Origin: Aeromonas veronii bv. veronii
GTDB taxonomy: Bacteria; Pseudomonadota; Gammaproteobacteria; Enterobacterales; Aeromonadaceae
Assembly (NCBI RefSeq): GCF_000820225.1
Contig: NZ_CDDK01000031.1
Coordinates: forward strand, 294,076 to 358,075
Length of the DNA stretch: 64,000 nt
Reading direction: 5' to 3'
The notes below the pieces were generated by a model. That model was not told the origin of the DNA and made no database searches. It worked only from the letters and a program-made list of their open reading frames with translations. The position numbers were made by a program, and so were the translations under genes. Shown piece by piece: positions 46,512 through 56,425 of the stretch (position 1 is its first letter; every line of letters begins with the position of its first letter).

Positions 46512-47939
46512 ATGCCCGTTAAAGCCACTCGACAAGTCGTTACTCAAGCCCTGCAGCGGCTCGGTTATGCCCTGCTGCTGCCCGTCTCCATCCTGCCGAT
46601 GGCGGCGTTGATCTACCGGCTTGGGCAACCCGACGTGCTCGATTTGGCGGTGCTCTCCCTCACCGGTCAGGCGATCTTCAGCCAGATGCCGCTCATCTAT
46701 GCGGTGGCGATCGCCTTTGGCCTGAGTCGGCAGGAGCTGGGCGGACAAACGCTGGCGGGGGCGGTCAACTTCCTGCTGCTCAGCACCGCCTTCAATACGC
46801 TGGCCCCCAACCTGCACGCCGACATGATCTGCGGCCTGCTGGCGGGGCTCACCACCGCCATCATCTACCCCTGGGTACACCAGCAAACCCTGCCCCGCTG
46901 GCTGCAAATCGCCAAGGGGGAGTTTCCCAGCCTGCTGGTGTCGGCCTTGGCCTGCCTGCTGATCGCCATTCCCCTCTCGCTGCTATGGCCGCCGCTGGAG
47001 CGCGGGCTGACCCTGCTCACCTCCGAGCTGCTTACCACGCCGTTTGGCGCCTTCTGCTACGGCACTCTCAACCGACTGCTGATCCCGCTCGGGCTCCATC
47101 AGGTGCTGGGCAGCGTCATCGGCCTTGGCGAGAGCAACCTGCAGGCACTGGCCACCGCCCAACCCCTTCATGAAGGGTATGTGGCCGGTCTCTACCCCAT
47201 CATCATGTTCGGCCTGCCGGGCGCCTGTTTTGCCATCTGGCTGCACCGCCAGCGGATGCGGCGGCTGCCACAAGGCGGGCTGCTGCTCACCCTGGCGCTC
47301 ACCTCGGCACTAGTGGGTATCACAGAGCCTATCGAGTTTCTGTTCGCCTTTACCGCCCCCTGGCTGTTTCTCGCCCACGCCCTGCTGACCGGACTGTCAC
47401 TGGCGGTCTGTAGCGGGCTGGGGATCAAGGTGGGCAGTTACTTCTCCGCCGGTCTGCTGGATCTGGTGCTGAGCTATCAGGCAGGGGAGCACAGCTTCTG
47501 GCTCATTCCGGTCGGTATCCTGTTCTTCGTTGCCTACACCCTGCTGTTCTATCAACTGCTGGAGCGCGCCCCCCTCAGCATGCCGAGCAAGCCCATCGCG
47601 GTGGAACATCCGCGCCTTGCCAGTGTTGCCCCCTCAGACCCGCAGATGCTGGCGATCCAGTACCTCAAGGTGCTGGGCGGGATGGACAATCTGGTGGCGA
47701 TGAGTGTCTGTATCACCCGCCTCAGCCTGCGGGTGCGGGATATTTCACTAGTGGATGAATCCCGCCTGCTGGGTCTGGGCTGCCTCTCCTGGATCCAGCT
47801 CAACGAGCACCAGCTGGTGCTGGTGCTGGGCCCCAGCGCCAGCCTGATTGAAGGGCAGATCCGCATGCTGGCGGAGCGCCAGTCGGTCCCCCTCGGCCTC
47901 AAACCCAATCAGGAGTCGGCCAGCCAGAGCAGCTGGTAA
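46512..47939 (+). CDS. PTS transporter, fused EIIC-EIIB (glucose/GlcNAc superfamily)
   Basis: A sugar phosphotransferase permease of about 475 aa. The EIIC domain (about 15-350) has membrane helices and the family motif GITEPIEFLFAFTAPW. A short EIIB domain (about 385-460) has the phospho-cysteine in AMSVCITRLSLRVRD. There is no EIIA domain, so it should depend on a separate EIIA such as Crr. The sugar is unknown; a typical EIIC GxHQ-like site reads LGLHQVLGS. The ribosome site is weak and the start is uncertain (GTG at 46482 is possible). Its stop is 1 bp from the convergent LysR stop. No metabolic sugar gene is adjacent. Confidence 0.83.
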   Translation: MPVKATRQVVTQALQRLGYALLLPVSILPMAALIYRLGQPDVLDLAVLSLTGQAIFSQMPLIYAVAIAFGLSRQELGGQTLAGAVNFLLLSTAFNTLAPNLHADMICGLLAGLTTAIIYPWVHQQTLPRWLQIAKGEFPSLLVSALACLLIAIPLSLLWPPLERGLTLLTSELLTTPFGAFCYGTLNRLLIPLGLHQVLGSVIGLGESNLQALATAQPLHEGYVAGLYPIIMFGLPGACFAIWLHRQRMRRLPQGGLLLTLALTSALVGITEPIEFLFAFTAPWLFLAHALLTGLSLAVCSGLGIKVGSYFSAGLLDLVLSYQAGEHSFWLIPVGILFFVAYTLLFYQLLERAPLSMPSKPIAVEHPRLASVAPSDPQMLAIQYLKVLGGMDNLVAMSVCITRLSLRVRDISLVDESRLLGLGCLSWIQLNEHQLVLVLGPSASLIEGQIRMLAERQSVPLGLKPNQESASQSSW

Positions 47940-47940
47940 C

Positions 47941-48813
47941 TCAGGCAAACGGCAACCGCTCGGCCACGAAATCCATCAGGGTGCGCAGAGCGGGGGCCAG
48001 ATGCTCCCGACTCGGATAGATTAGGTAGAACGGGTTGGCCGGAATGGGCTGATCCGGCAACACCTTCTGCAGCCGCCCCGCCGCCAAATCCCCTTCACAG
48101 ACATGGTGGGGCAACAGGGCAATCCCCCCGTCATGGAGTGCCATCTCCCGCAGCGCCAGCAAGCTGTTGCTGACACAGGCCCCCTGCGGCCGCCAGCCCC
48201 CCTCCAGCAATGGCCACACCGGCATGGCCGAGTGCACCAGACAGGCATAACGACCCAGCTCGCTCAGCTGTTGCGGCATGCCGTGGGCCGCCAGATAGGC
48301 GGGCGCCGCCACCAGATGGCGCGCCACCTCACCGATACGCCGACAGATGAGGCTGGAGTCTTTCAGCGGCGCCGCCCGCAGCGCCAAATCATAACCTTCC
48401 CCCACCAGATCGAGCTGTTCATCGCTCAGGGTCAGTTCCAGCACCACCTCGGGATAGAGGGCGCGAAACTCGGCGAGGATCCGGCCAAGCAATAGAGTAC
48501 CGGTCGCCTCGGGTGCAGTAATCCGCACCCGCCCCGCCGGGGCCGAGCGCAGCCGTGCCATCGCCAGATTGGCGCTGCGGGCCAGTGCCAGCAGCCCCTG
48601 ACAGTGCTCCACATAGAGCTCCCCCTGCGGGGTCAGGCTCAACCTGCGGGTGGTGCGCTGCAACAGCCGCACCCCGAGCTGGGATTCGAGCCGCGAGATC
48701 TTCTGGCTCACCGATGACTTGGGCATACCAAGCAGCTCGGCGGCCCGGGTAAAGCTTCCCTGCTCCACCACGGTGGCGAACAGTCCCATCAACTCCAGAT
48801 CGACATTGTTCAT
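47941..48813 (-). CDS. LysR-family transcriptional regulator
   Basis: A 290-aa LTTR. The N-terminal winged HTH (1-60) has VVEQGSFTRAAELLGMPKSSVSQKISRLE. The C-terminal periplasmic-binding-like effector domain is about 88-290. The sequence resembles the subgroup that includes DsdC/YhjC/AaeR-like repressors of oxidoreductase genes. It is divergent from an MDR reductase gene with 100 nt between; a perfect 11-bp dyad in that gap is the likely operator. It is therefore the probable regulator of that gene, and less likely of the convergent PTS gene. Confidence 0.9.
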   Translation of the reverse strand: MNNVDLELMGLFATVVEQGSFTRAAELLGMPKSSVSQKISRLESQLGVRLLQRTTRRLSLTPQGELYVEHCQGLLALARSANLAMARLRSAPAGRVRITAPEATGTLLLGRILAEFRALYPEVVLELTLSDEQLDLVGEGYDLALRAAPLKDSSLICRRIGEVARHLVAAPAYLAAHGMPQQLSELGRYACLVHSAMPVWPLLEGGWRPQGACVSNSLLALREMALHDGGIALLPHHVCEGDLAAGRLQKVLPDQPIPANPFYLIYPSREHLAPALRTLMDFVAERLPFA

Positions 48814-48850
48814 ATATTCAAACAGTCTTTACCGATTACCCATCTTAATC

Positions 48851-48861
48851 TTGATAATCAA
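48851..48861. promoter_or_regulatory. Putative LysR operator
   Basis: The perfect dyad TTGAT-A-ATCAA lies midway between the divergent LysR and MDR genes and fits the T-N11-A-like pattern of LTTR sites. Confidence 0.5.
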
Positions 48862-48913
48862 CCAGACTAGAGTGAGTGGCAATCCCGAACACAGCGATTT
48901 GAAAGGAAAAACC

Positions 48914-49930
48914 ATGAAAGCCATTGCCCTGACTCACTATCTGCCAAGCGACCACCCCGACTGCTTCATCACCGCCAACCTGCCCGATCCGGTTCCGGGT
49001 CCGCGGGATCTGCTGGTGCGGGTCACCGCCACCTCCGTCAATCCGGTGGATACCAAGGTGCGCTCCCCCAAGGCCAAAATTGAAAGCTCGCCCCGGGTAT
49101 TGGGCTGGGATGCGGTGGGGGAAGTGATCGCCACCGGCAGCGAAGTGACCCTGTTTCAGGCGGGCGACCGGGTCTGGTATGCCGGCGATATCAGCCGTCC
49201 GGGCAGCAACAGCGCCCTGCAACTGGTGGATGAGCGCATCGCCGCGATCGCCCCCACCACCTTGAGCGATGTGGAGGCCGCCGCCCTGCCGCTCACCGCC
49301 ATCACCGCTTGGGAAACCCTGTTCGAGCGCTTTGCCCTCACCCGCGAAAGCCGTGGCAAACTGCTGATCATCGGCGGCGCCGGTGGCGTGGGCTCCATCG
49401 CCATCCAGCTGGCTCGCCAGCTCACAGGTATGGAGGTGATTGCGACCGCCTCCCGCCCCGAGAGCCGCGAGTGGTGCCTCGAAATGGGCGCCCACCAGGT
49501 CGTAAACCACCACAAGTTGCAGGAGGAGCTGACCGCCCTTGGCATCACTCAGGTCGATGCCATCTTCTGCACCAACGCCACCGCCGAGCACTGGGCCACC
49601 ATGGCCGGGCTGATCCGTCCGTTTGGCCATATCTGCACCATCGCAGAATCGAGCGAGCCGTGGGATCTCTCCCTGCTCAAGAGCAAGAGCGTCACCTTCA
49701 GCCAGGAGTTCATGTTCACCCGCTCCCTGTTCCAGACGCCGGACATGATCGAGCAGCACCGCCTGCTCGGCCGGGTGGCGGCACTGGTCGATGAAGGGGT
49801 ATTGCAGACCACCCTGACCAGAACCATCCCGTCACTGACCCCGGTCACGCTGGCTCAGGCCCATGCCGAGGTGGAAGCGGGACGCATGGTAGGCAAGCTG
49901 GTGATCGACATGAGCGGCTTTGCCAACTAA
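48914..49930 (+). CDS. MDR-family NADPH-dependent reductase (zinc-type alcohol dehydrogenase-like/quinone oxidoreductase)
   Basis: A 338-aa medium-chain dehydrogenase/reductase. The GroES-like N-terminal domain has VTATSVNPVDTKVR and LGWDAVGEV. The Rossmann domain has the nucleotide loop IIGGAGGVGSIAIQLARQL. The catalytic and structural zinc Cys/His ligands of true alcohol dehydrogenases are absent, so it is a zinc-free quinone/enone reductase type. The start at 48914 follows AAAGGAA. The divergent LysR gene probably controls it, perhaps in response to electrophiles or quinones (inference). Confidence 0.88.
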   Translation: MKAIALTHYLPSDHPDCFITANLPDPVPGPRDLLVRVTATSVNPVDTKVRSPKAKIESSPRVLGWDAVGEVIATGSEVTLFQAGDRVWYAGDISRPGSNSALQLVDERIAAIAPTTLSDVEAAALPLTAITAWETLFERFALTRESRGKLLIIGGAGGVGSIAIQLARQLTGMEVIATASRPESREWCLEMGAHQVVNHHKLQEELTALGITQVDAIFCTNATAEHWATMAGLIRPFGHICTIAESSEPWDLSLLKSKSVTFSQEFMFTRSLFQTPDMIEQHRLLGRVAALVDEGVLQTTLTRTIPSLTPVTLAQAHAEVEAGRMVGKLVIDMSGFAN

Positions 49931-50040
49931 GCCCCCCAACGCACCATGATGGGATAAGTTCACCAAGGAGATGCCCCAAACGGGCACAACCAGCGGCACT
50001 CATGACAGCCTGTGGCAGGCCAACGTCCGACAATCAGCCA

Positions 50041-50070
50041 AAAAAAAGGCCATTTCGCGAGAAATGGCCT
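50041..50070 (-). terminator. Intrinsic terminator, minus orientation, no obvious gene
   Basis: The stem GGCCATTTC/GAAATGGCC has loop GCGA. On the minus strand it is followed by TTTTTTT. No minus-strand gene lies upstream of it in this gap. Confidence 0.75.
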
Positions 50071-50188
50071 GAATACCTGAACATTGGGGTAACAATCACA
50101 CACATATCCTTATGCAGGACATATTAGTCTTTGCATCTGGCGTGCCAACAGCAGCATGAATGCGCCAAAACGGCGTCAGCCCGTCCTT

Positions 50189-50216
50189 GAGCAAGGTGCC
50201 GACCTTGCTCTTTTTT
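50189..50216 (+). terminator. Intrinsic terminator, plus orientation, in a gene-free stretch
   Basis: The 9-bp stem GAGCAAGGT/ACCTTGCTC has loop GCCG and is followed by TTTTTT. It lies 259 nt past the MDR gene, which is far for its own terminator. Confidence 0.85.
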
Positions 50217-50253
50217 GTCTGGCAAACTGTTTACCAGGCAAAGAAGTGCAGAT

Positions 50254-50279
50254 AAAAAAATGCCACCCGAGGGTGGCAG
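50254..50279 (-). terminator. Intrinsic terminator, minus orientation, upstream of prmA
   Basis: The stem TGCCACCC/GGGTGGCA has a 3-nt loop and is followed on the minus strand by TTTTTTT. The only minus-strand sequence that could feed it is the 187-nt region before prmA. Confidence 0.8.
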
Positions 50280-50466
50280 TGAAAGATGACGGAACTTGAG
50301 CAAAGCGTTCAGCGAAAACCGGTCGTCTTCGCCTGCATAGAGCAATACAGGAACCATGCCAATCCGGCAAAAGCCCCCGTATCCCTCCACGTCATGGGCA
50401 AACCACGACAGCACTGCCCCATGATGATAGAATCTCGCGGTTTCACATTTATGAAGAGTCGACGCC

Positions 50467-51345
50467 ATGCCCTGGATACAAATTCGAATCAACGCCACTG
50501 CCAAGACCGCAGACAAGGTGAGCAACATGCTGCTGGGGCGTGGAGCCCAGGCTGTGACCTTTATGGATGCCAAGGATGTGCCCGTCTACGAACCCATGCC
50601 CGGTGAAACCCCGCTCTGGGGCGAGACCGAAGTGATGGGTCTGTTCGATGCCGAAACCGACCCGGCTCCCACCATCGCCTTCTTCCAGCAGATCTTCGGC
50701 GAAAACGTCGGCTACAAGGTCGAGCAGCTGGAAGACAAGGACTGGGTGCGCGAGTGGATGGATCACTTCCACCCCATGCAGTTTGGCGAGCGCCTCTGGA
50801 TCTGCCCGAGCTGGCGCGATGTGCCGAACCCCGATGCAGTCAACGTCATGCTGGATCCGGGTCTGGCCTTCGGTACCGGTACCCACCCCACCACCGCCCT
50901 CTGCCTGCAGTGGCTGGACGGGCTGGATCTGGCCGGTAAAACCGTGGTCGACTTTGGCTGTGGCTCCGGCATTCTCGGCATCGCCGCCCTGAAACTGGGT
51001 GCCGCCCGCGTCATCGGCATCGACATCGACCCGCAGGCCATTCAGGCCAGCCGCGACAACGCCGCGCGTAACGGCGTCGCCGACCAGATTGAGCTCTATC
51101 TGCCGGCCGACCAGCCGCAAGATGTCGAAGCGGACGTGGTGGTCGCCAACATTCTGGCCGGCCCGCTGCGCGAACTGGCTCCACTTATCGCCGGCCACGG
51201 CAAGCCGGGCAGCCTGATGGCCCTCTCCGGCGTGCTGGAGAGCCAGGCACCGGAGCTGGAAACCATCTATGGCCAGTGGTTCGAGATGGACCCGACCGCC
51301 GTCAAGGAAGAGTGGTGCCGCCTCTCTGGCCGCAAGCACGGCTAA
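50467..51345 (+). CDS. prmA: Ribosomal protein L11 methyltransferase
   Basis: SAM-dependent trimethylation of ribosomal protein L11. The 292 aa (E. coli 293) have an N-terminal L11-recognition domain (about 1-60, [22 protein letters not shown]). The Rossmann methyltransferase domain has [19 protein letters not shown] and the active-site NILAGPL. In E. coli it follows panF directly and precedes dusB-fis. Here neither holds: the upstream neighbours are foreign to that order, and downstream is a dehydrogenase gene. A terminator follows the stop. Confidence 0.96.
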   Translation: MPWIQIRINATAKTADKVSNMLLGRGAQAVTFMDAKDVPVYEPMPGETPLWGETEVMGLFDAETDPAPTIAFFQQIFGENVGYKVEQLEDKDWVREWMDHFHPMQFGERLWICPSWRDVPNPDAVNVMLDPGLAFGTGTHPTTALCLQWLDGLDLAGKTVVDFGCGSGILGIAALKLGAARVIGIDIDPQAIQASRDNAARNGVADQIELYLPADQPQDVEADVVVANILAGPLRELAPLIAGHGKPGSLMALSGVLESQAPELETIYGQWFEMDPTAVKEEWCRLSGRKHG

Positions 51346-51378
51346 CTGCGGGCAGCATAGACGCCAACCTCGTACTAT

Positions 51379-51409
51379 CAGGGCCCCCGTTCGGGGGCCC
51401 TGACTGTTT
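51379..51409 (+). terminator. Terminator of prmA
   Basis: The strong stem TCAGGGCCCCC/GGGGGCCCTGA has loop GTTC and is followed by CTGTTTT. It lies 34 nt past the stop. Confidence 0.8.
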
Positions 51410-51547
51410 TGGCCTGCCGGGCTCTTCACCGCCCGTGAACATGGGCTTGATCGCCCTCCCTTCTGATTGTGTTCGTTTGAAAACAACAGACACCTTTTAT
51501 TCCGGTAAGATAGCGGTCCGAGCCAACGCAACCGAGAAGGATTTCTT

Positions 51548-52525
51548 ATGCGGATTGCCATTCTGGATGACTATCAGGATCAGGTGCGCCACCTCCCCTG
51601 CTTTACCCTGCTGGCGGGTCATGACGTCACCATCCTCAACCAGAGCGAACCCGATACAACGCGCCTTGCCGCCCTGCTGGAAGGAATGGAAGCACTGGTG
51701 CTGACCCGCGAGCGTACCCGCATCGACGAACAGCTGCTGATGCGGCTTCCCACCCTTAAACTCATCAGCCAGACCGGCAAAGTCAGCCAGCATATCGACC
51801 CGGTACTGTGCCAGCAGTACGGCGTTGCCGTGGCAGAAGGGATCGGCAGCCCTATTGCCCCCGCCGAGCTCTGCTGGGCGCTCATCATGGCAGCCTCCCG
51901 CCATATACCTGCTTACAGCCAGGCGTTAAGCCAAGGCCAATGGCAGCAATCTGGTGACCTCGGTTTGGGACGCACGCTGTATGGGCTGACGCTCGGCATC
52001 TGGGGTTACGGCAAGATAGGCCAGCGGATCGCCCGCTATAGCAAGGCATTTGGCATGTCGGTACTGATATGGGGCAGTGAGGCTTCGCGCAGACAGGCCG
52101 AGCTGGATGGCTATGCCTGCGCCTCCAGCAAGGAGGCTCTCTTCAGTCAAGCCGATATCCTCACGCTGCATCTGCGCCTAAGCGAGGCAACCCGCGGCGC
52201 TGTTACCCGCGCAGATCTGGCCCGCATGAAAGTTGACTCTCTGCTGGTCAATACCAGCCGTGCCGAACTTATCGAGCCGGGCGCCCTCTATGCAGAGCTA
52301 AGTACCCATCCTGGAAAACGGGCCGCGCTCGATGTATTTGACATCGAGCCGGCGACACAGGAAAGCGAACCCCTGCTGCGCCTGCCCAACGTCTTGGCAA
52401 CGCCTCATCTCGGCTATGTGGAGCAAAACAGCTACGAACTCTACTTTCGCGTGGCGTTCGAGAATGTGCTGGCCTTTGCCGAAGGCAAACCTGCCAACCT
52501 GGTTCTGCCCATATCGGGTGGGTGA
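51548..52525 (+). CDS. D-2-hydroxyacid dehydrogenase family protein
   Basis: A 325-aa NAD(P)-dependent D-isomer-specific 2-hydroxyacid dehydrogenase, phosphoglycerate-dehydrogenase-like. The nucleotide motif GIWGYGKIGQRIARY (GxGxxG) lies near 148-160. The catalytic Arg is in VNTSRAELIE, the Glu in FDIEPA and the His in ATPHLGYVEQ. The substrate is unknown. The ribosome site GAGAAGGA is good. An acetyltransferase gene follows after 66 nt in the same direction, but I see no pathway link. Confidence 0.88.
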   Translation: MRIAILDDYQDQVRHLPCFTLLAGHDVTILNQSEPDTTRLAALLEGMEALVLTRERTRIDEQLLMRLPTLKLISQTGKVSQHIDPVLCQQYGVAVAEGIGSPIAPAELCWALIMAASRHIPAYSQALSQGQWQQSGDLGLGRTLYGLTLGIWGYGKIGQRIARYSKAFGMSVLIWGSEASRRQAELDGYACASSKEALFSQADILTLHLRLSEATRGAVTRADLARMKVDSLLVNTSRAELIEPGALYAELSTHPGKRAALDVFDIEPATQESEPLLRLPNVLATPHLGYVEQNSYELYFRVAFENVLAFAEGKPANLVLPISGG

Positions 52526-52591
52526 TCACGTTACTTCTGCCGTATTGGCGCCAATATCCAAATCCCTGGCAGATAAAGGAAAGCAACCTTC

Positions 52592-53146
52592 ATGAGCGAA
52601 TACCAGAAGATGATTAGCAGCCAACCGTACAACTGCATGGCACCCGAGCTGGCCCAGTTGCGCCGGGAGGCGGCACGGCGCTATCGCCGTTTCAATCAGG
52701 CGGAAGAGAAGACAGAGCAGCGGGCACTACTGGCGGAGCTGATTGGCGAACTGGCAGAGAATGCCTTCATCTGCCCGCCCCTCTACTGCACCTATGGCCG
52801 CCACATCCACCTGGGCAAGGACTCCTACATCAATATGGGGGCGACCCTGCTGGACAATGCCCCCATCCGCATCGGCGCCCATGTGATGATTGGGCCAAAC
52901 GTGCAGATCTATACCGCAGCCCATGCGCTGGAGGCCGACGAACGAATTCAGGGAACAGAGACGGCGCTGCCGGTCACCATTGAAGACAAGGTCTGGATTG
53001 GGGGCGGCGCCATCTTGCTGCCCGGCGTCACCATAGGGCGGGAGGCGATCGTCGGCGCGGGTGCCGTAGTCACCAAAGATGTACCGGCCGGTACTCGGGT
53101 AGTCGGCAACCCGGCCCGGATCCTGCCAGCCAAAAACAGGGCATAA
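52592..53146 (+). CDS. Sugar O-acetyltransferase (Maa/NodL/LacA type)
   Basis: A 184-aa left-handed beta-helix acetyltransferase using acetyl-CoA. The N-terminal Mac domain YQKMISSQPYNCMAPEL is the signature of maltose/galactoside acetyltransferases. Hexapeptide repeats follow (IRIGAHVMIGPNVQIYT, VTIEDKVWIGGGAILLPGVTIGREAIVGAGAVV), with the catalytic His in TAAHAL. The acceptor sugar cannot be told. The ribosome site is weak (AAAGGAAAGC, about 7 nt upstream of the ATG). It follows the dehydrogenase gene. Confidence 0.9.
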   Translation: MSEYQKMISSQPYNCMAPELAQLRREAARRYRRFNQAEEKTEQRALLAELIGELAENAFICPPLYCTYGRHIHLGKDSYINMGATLLDNAPIRIGAHVMIGPNVQIYTAAHALEADERIQGTETALPVTIEDKVWIGGGAILLPGVTIGREAIVGAGAVVTKDVPAGTRVVGNPARILPAKNRA

Positions 53147-53471
53147 GGCAGCCAACCGGGCTGCATGACGATGCTGCCATCAGCTCACAGCAACCCCGAC
53201 ACCCCATAAAAATAAAGCCCAATGTCACGAAGACGTTGGGCTGTTAAAAGGTGCTACGGAATTGCGACTCTCATCGCAGAAAAATTAGAAGGAGTGCCCT
53301 TCTAAACTGGCAGGGAGATATTAGCGAATGCGCAAACGTTTTACATAGTGAAATACAACAGGATTGCGAGGTACATCGCACTATTTAAATAATTACCTGC
53401 TATGGCGCGCGAAGCCTCTTTGAGCCATTTATTTTCCCCAATTTCTCTGGTTACTATTCACGGTTAAACAG
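53147..53471. other. Gene-free AT-rich interval
   Basis: No gene is seen. It contains the dyad at 53216-53242, a second hairpin TTAGAAGG-AGTGC-CCTTCTAA at 53286-53306, and then an AT-rich stretch up to the nitroreductase terminator. Confidence 0.45.
53216..53242. terminator. Stem-loop after the acetyltransferase gene
   Basis: The 11-bp stem AGCCCAATGTC/GACGTTGGGCT is preceded by an A/T-rich run and followed by GTTAAAAGG. The U-rich side is on the minus strand, so it may act mainly in that direction. Confidence 0.55.
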
Positions 53472-53496
53472 AAAAGCCCCGATTTCTCGAGGCTTT
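53472..53496 (-). terminator. Terminator of the nitroreductase gene
   Basis: On the minus strand AAAGCCTCGAGAAATCGGGGCTTTT forms an imperfect hairpin with a T-run, about 32 nt past the stop. Confidence 0.6.
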
Positions 53497-53526
53497 GCTT
53501 CTCTTAACCGCAACGTGGCCGAAAAG

Positions 53527-54075
53527 TCAGAAACGGCGGACAAACTCATCGAGCGGCAGCTCGCGCAGTTTGCGTGCTTCCTGCATGGGGGTACCGAGAT
53601 AGAGGAAACCCACCAGCTGATCCTCTGCCGCCAGTCCCAGTCCCTTGTTGATCTGCTCATCGAAGATAAACCAGCCGGAGCGCCAGATGCCGTTGAAGCC
53701 CTGTGCCTGCGCTGCCATCTGCATCGCCATCAGGGCACAACCGGCAGAGAGCTCCTGCTCCAGTTTCGGCACCTTGGGGTGATCCTGATAACGGGTTGCC
53801 ACGGCGACGACCAAGGGCGCCCGCAGTGGCGCTTCGCTGCACTTCTTGATGCTCTCTTCATCTTCGCCACGGGCACGGGCCGCCTCGGCCAGCAGCTTGC
53901 CCAGCCGCTCACGCCCCTCCCCTTCAAACAGAATGAACTGCCAGGGGGTCAGGGTGCCGTGATCCGGCGCACGCAGGCCCGCCTTGAGGATATTGTCGAG
54001 CACCTCACCGCTCGGGGCGGGATCGGCGAGACGGCCACAGGAGTGGCGATTGAGCAACAGGGTGAGGGCATCCAT
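53527..54075 (-). CDS. ydjA: NAD(P)H nitroreductase, YdjA family
   Basis: An FMN-dependent oxidoreductase of the nitroreductase superfamily, 182 aa (E. coli YdjA 183). Recognisable blocks are MDALTLLLNRHS, LRAPDHGTLTPWQF, the conserved EQELSAGCALMAMQMAAQAQGFNGIWRSG and VGFLYLGTP. The physiological substrate is unknown in the family. The start is the ATG at 54075 with GAAGGA upstream; a TTG two codons earlier is discounted. It lies downstream of fadH on the same strand, with a terminator between, so transcription is probably separate. Confidence 0.92.
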   Translation of the reverse strand: MDALTLLLNRHSCGRLADPAPSGEVLDNILKAGLRAPDHGTLTPWQFILFEGEGRERLGKLLAEAARARGEDEESIKKCSEAPLRAPLVVAVATRYQDHPKVPKLEQELSAGCALMAMQMAAQAQGFNGIWRSGWFIFDEQINKGLGLAAEDQLVGFLYLGTPMQEARKLRELPLDEFVRRF

Positions 54076-54130
54076 GGGCAATTCCTTCTCTGGGGCAATG
54101 ATGGCGCTACCTTAGCACAGCACCGAATGA

Positions 54131-54155
54131 AGAAAACCCCTGAGGCTCAGGGGTT
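54131..54155 (-). terminator. Terminator of fadH
   Basis: On the minus strand AAACCCCTGAG-CCTCAGGGGTTTT is followed by CTTCATT, about 35 nt past the fadH stop. Confidence 0.8.
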
Positions 54156-54189
54156 TATCGCACTATAAAGGGCACGAGGGCACTGTTGG

Positions 54190-56253
<2,064 letters not shown>

Positions 56254-56280
56254 CTAGAGTAAAGAATCGAAAATTCTTTT

Positions 56281-56297
56281 TCAAACAAATGTTTGGA
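56281..56297. promoter_or_regulatory. PsrA-like operator upstream of fadH
   Basis: TCAAACAAATGTTTGGA contains the exact pattern CAAAC-N4-GTTTG described for the fatty-acid regulator PsrA (G/CAAAC-N2-4-GTTTG/C). It lies 64-80 nt before the fadH start. Confidence 0.6.
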
Positions 56298-56425
56298 CAA
56301 ATTTTCAGCGAACAGCCGTGCCCTGAACGAAGATAGACGGGATCCGCCAGTCGGAAATGGCAATTTCGCCCGCAACTGGTTAATAATGGCTCTTCTCTAC
56401 CCATTAACAGGGCGATAACGCGACT

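Larger units (their letters stand above)
49931..50466. other. Gene-free 536-bp interval with three orphan terminators
   Basis: No protein gene is supported. Three strong intrinsic terminators (one plus, two minus) occur within 240 bp. This suggests one or more small non-coding transcripts, discussed in the findings. prmA should have its promoter in the last 60 nt. Confidence 0.5.

Noticed and set aside
50124-50573. Minus-strand reading frames before and across the prmA start
   Set aside because: They overlap prmA and two terminators and have no ribosome site; a non-coding explanation is better.
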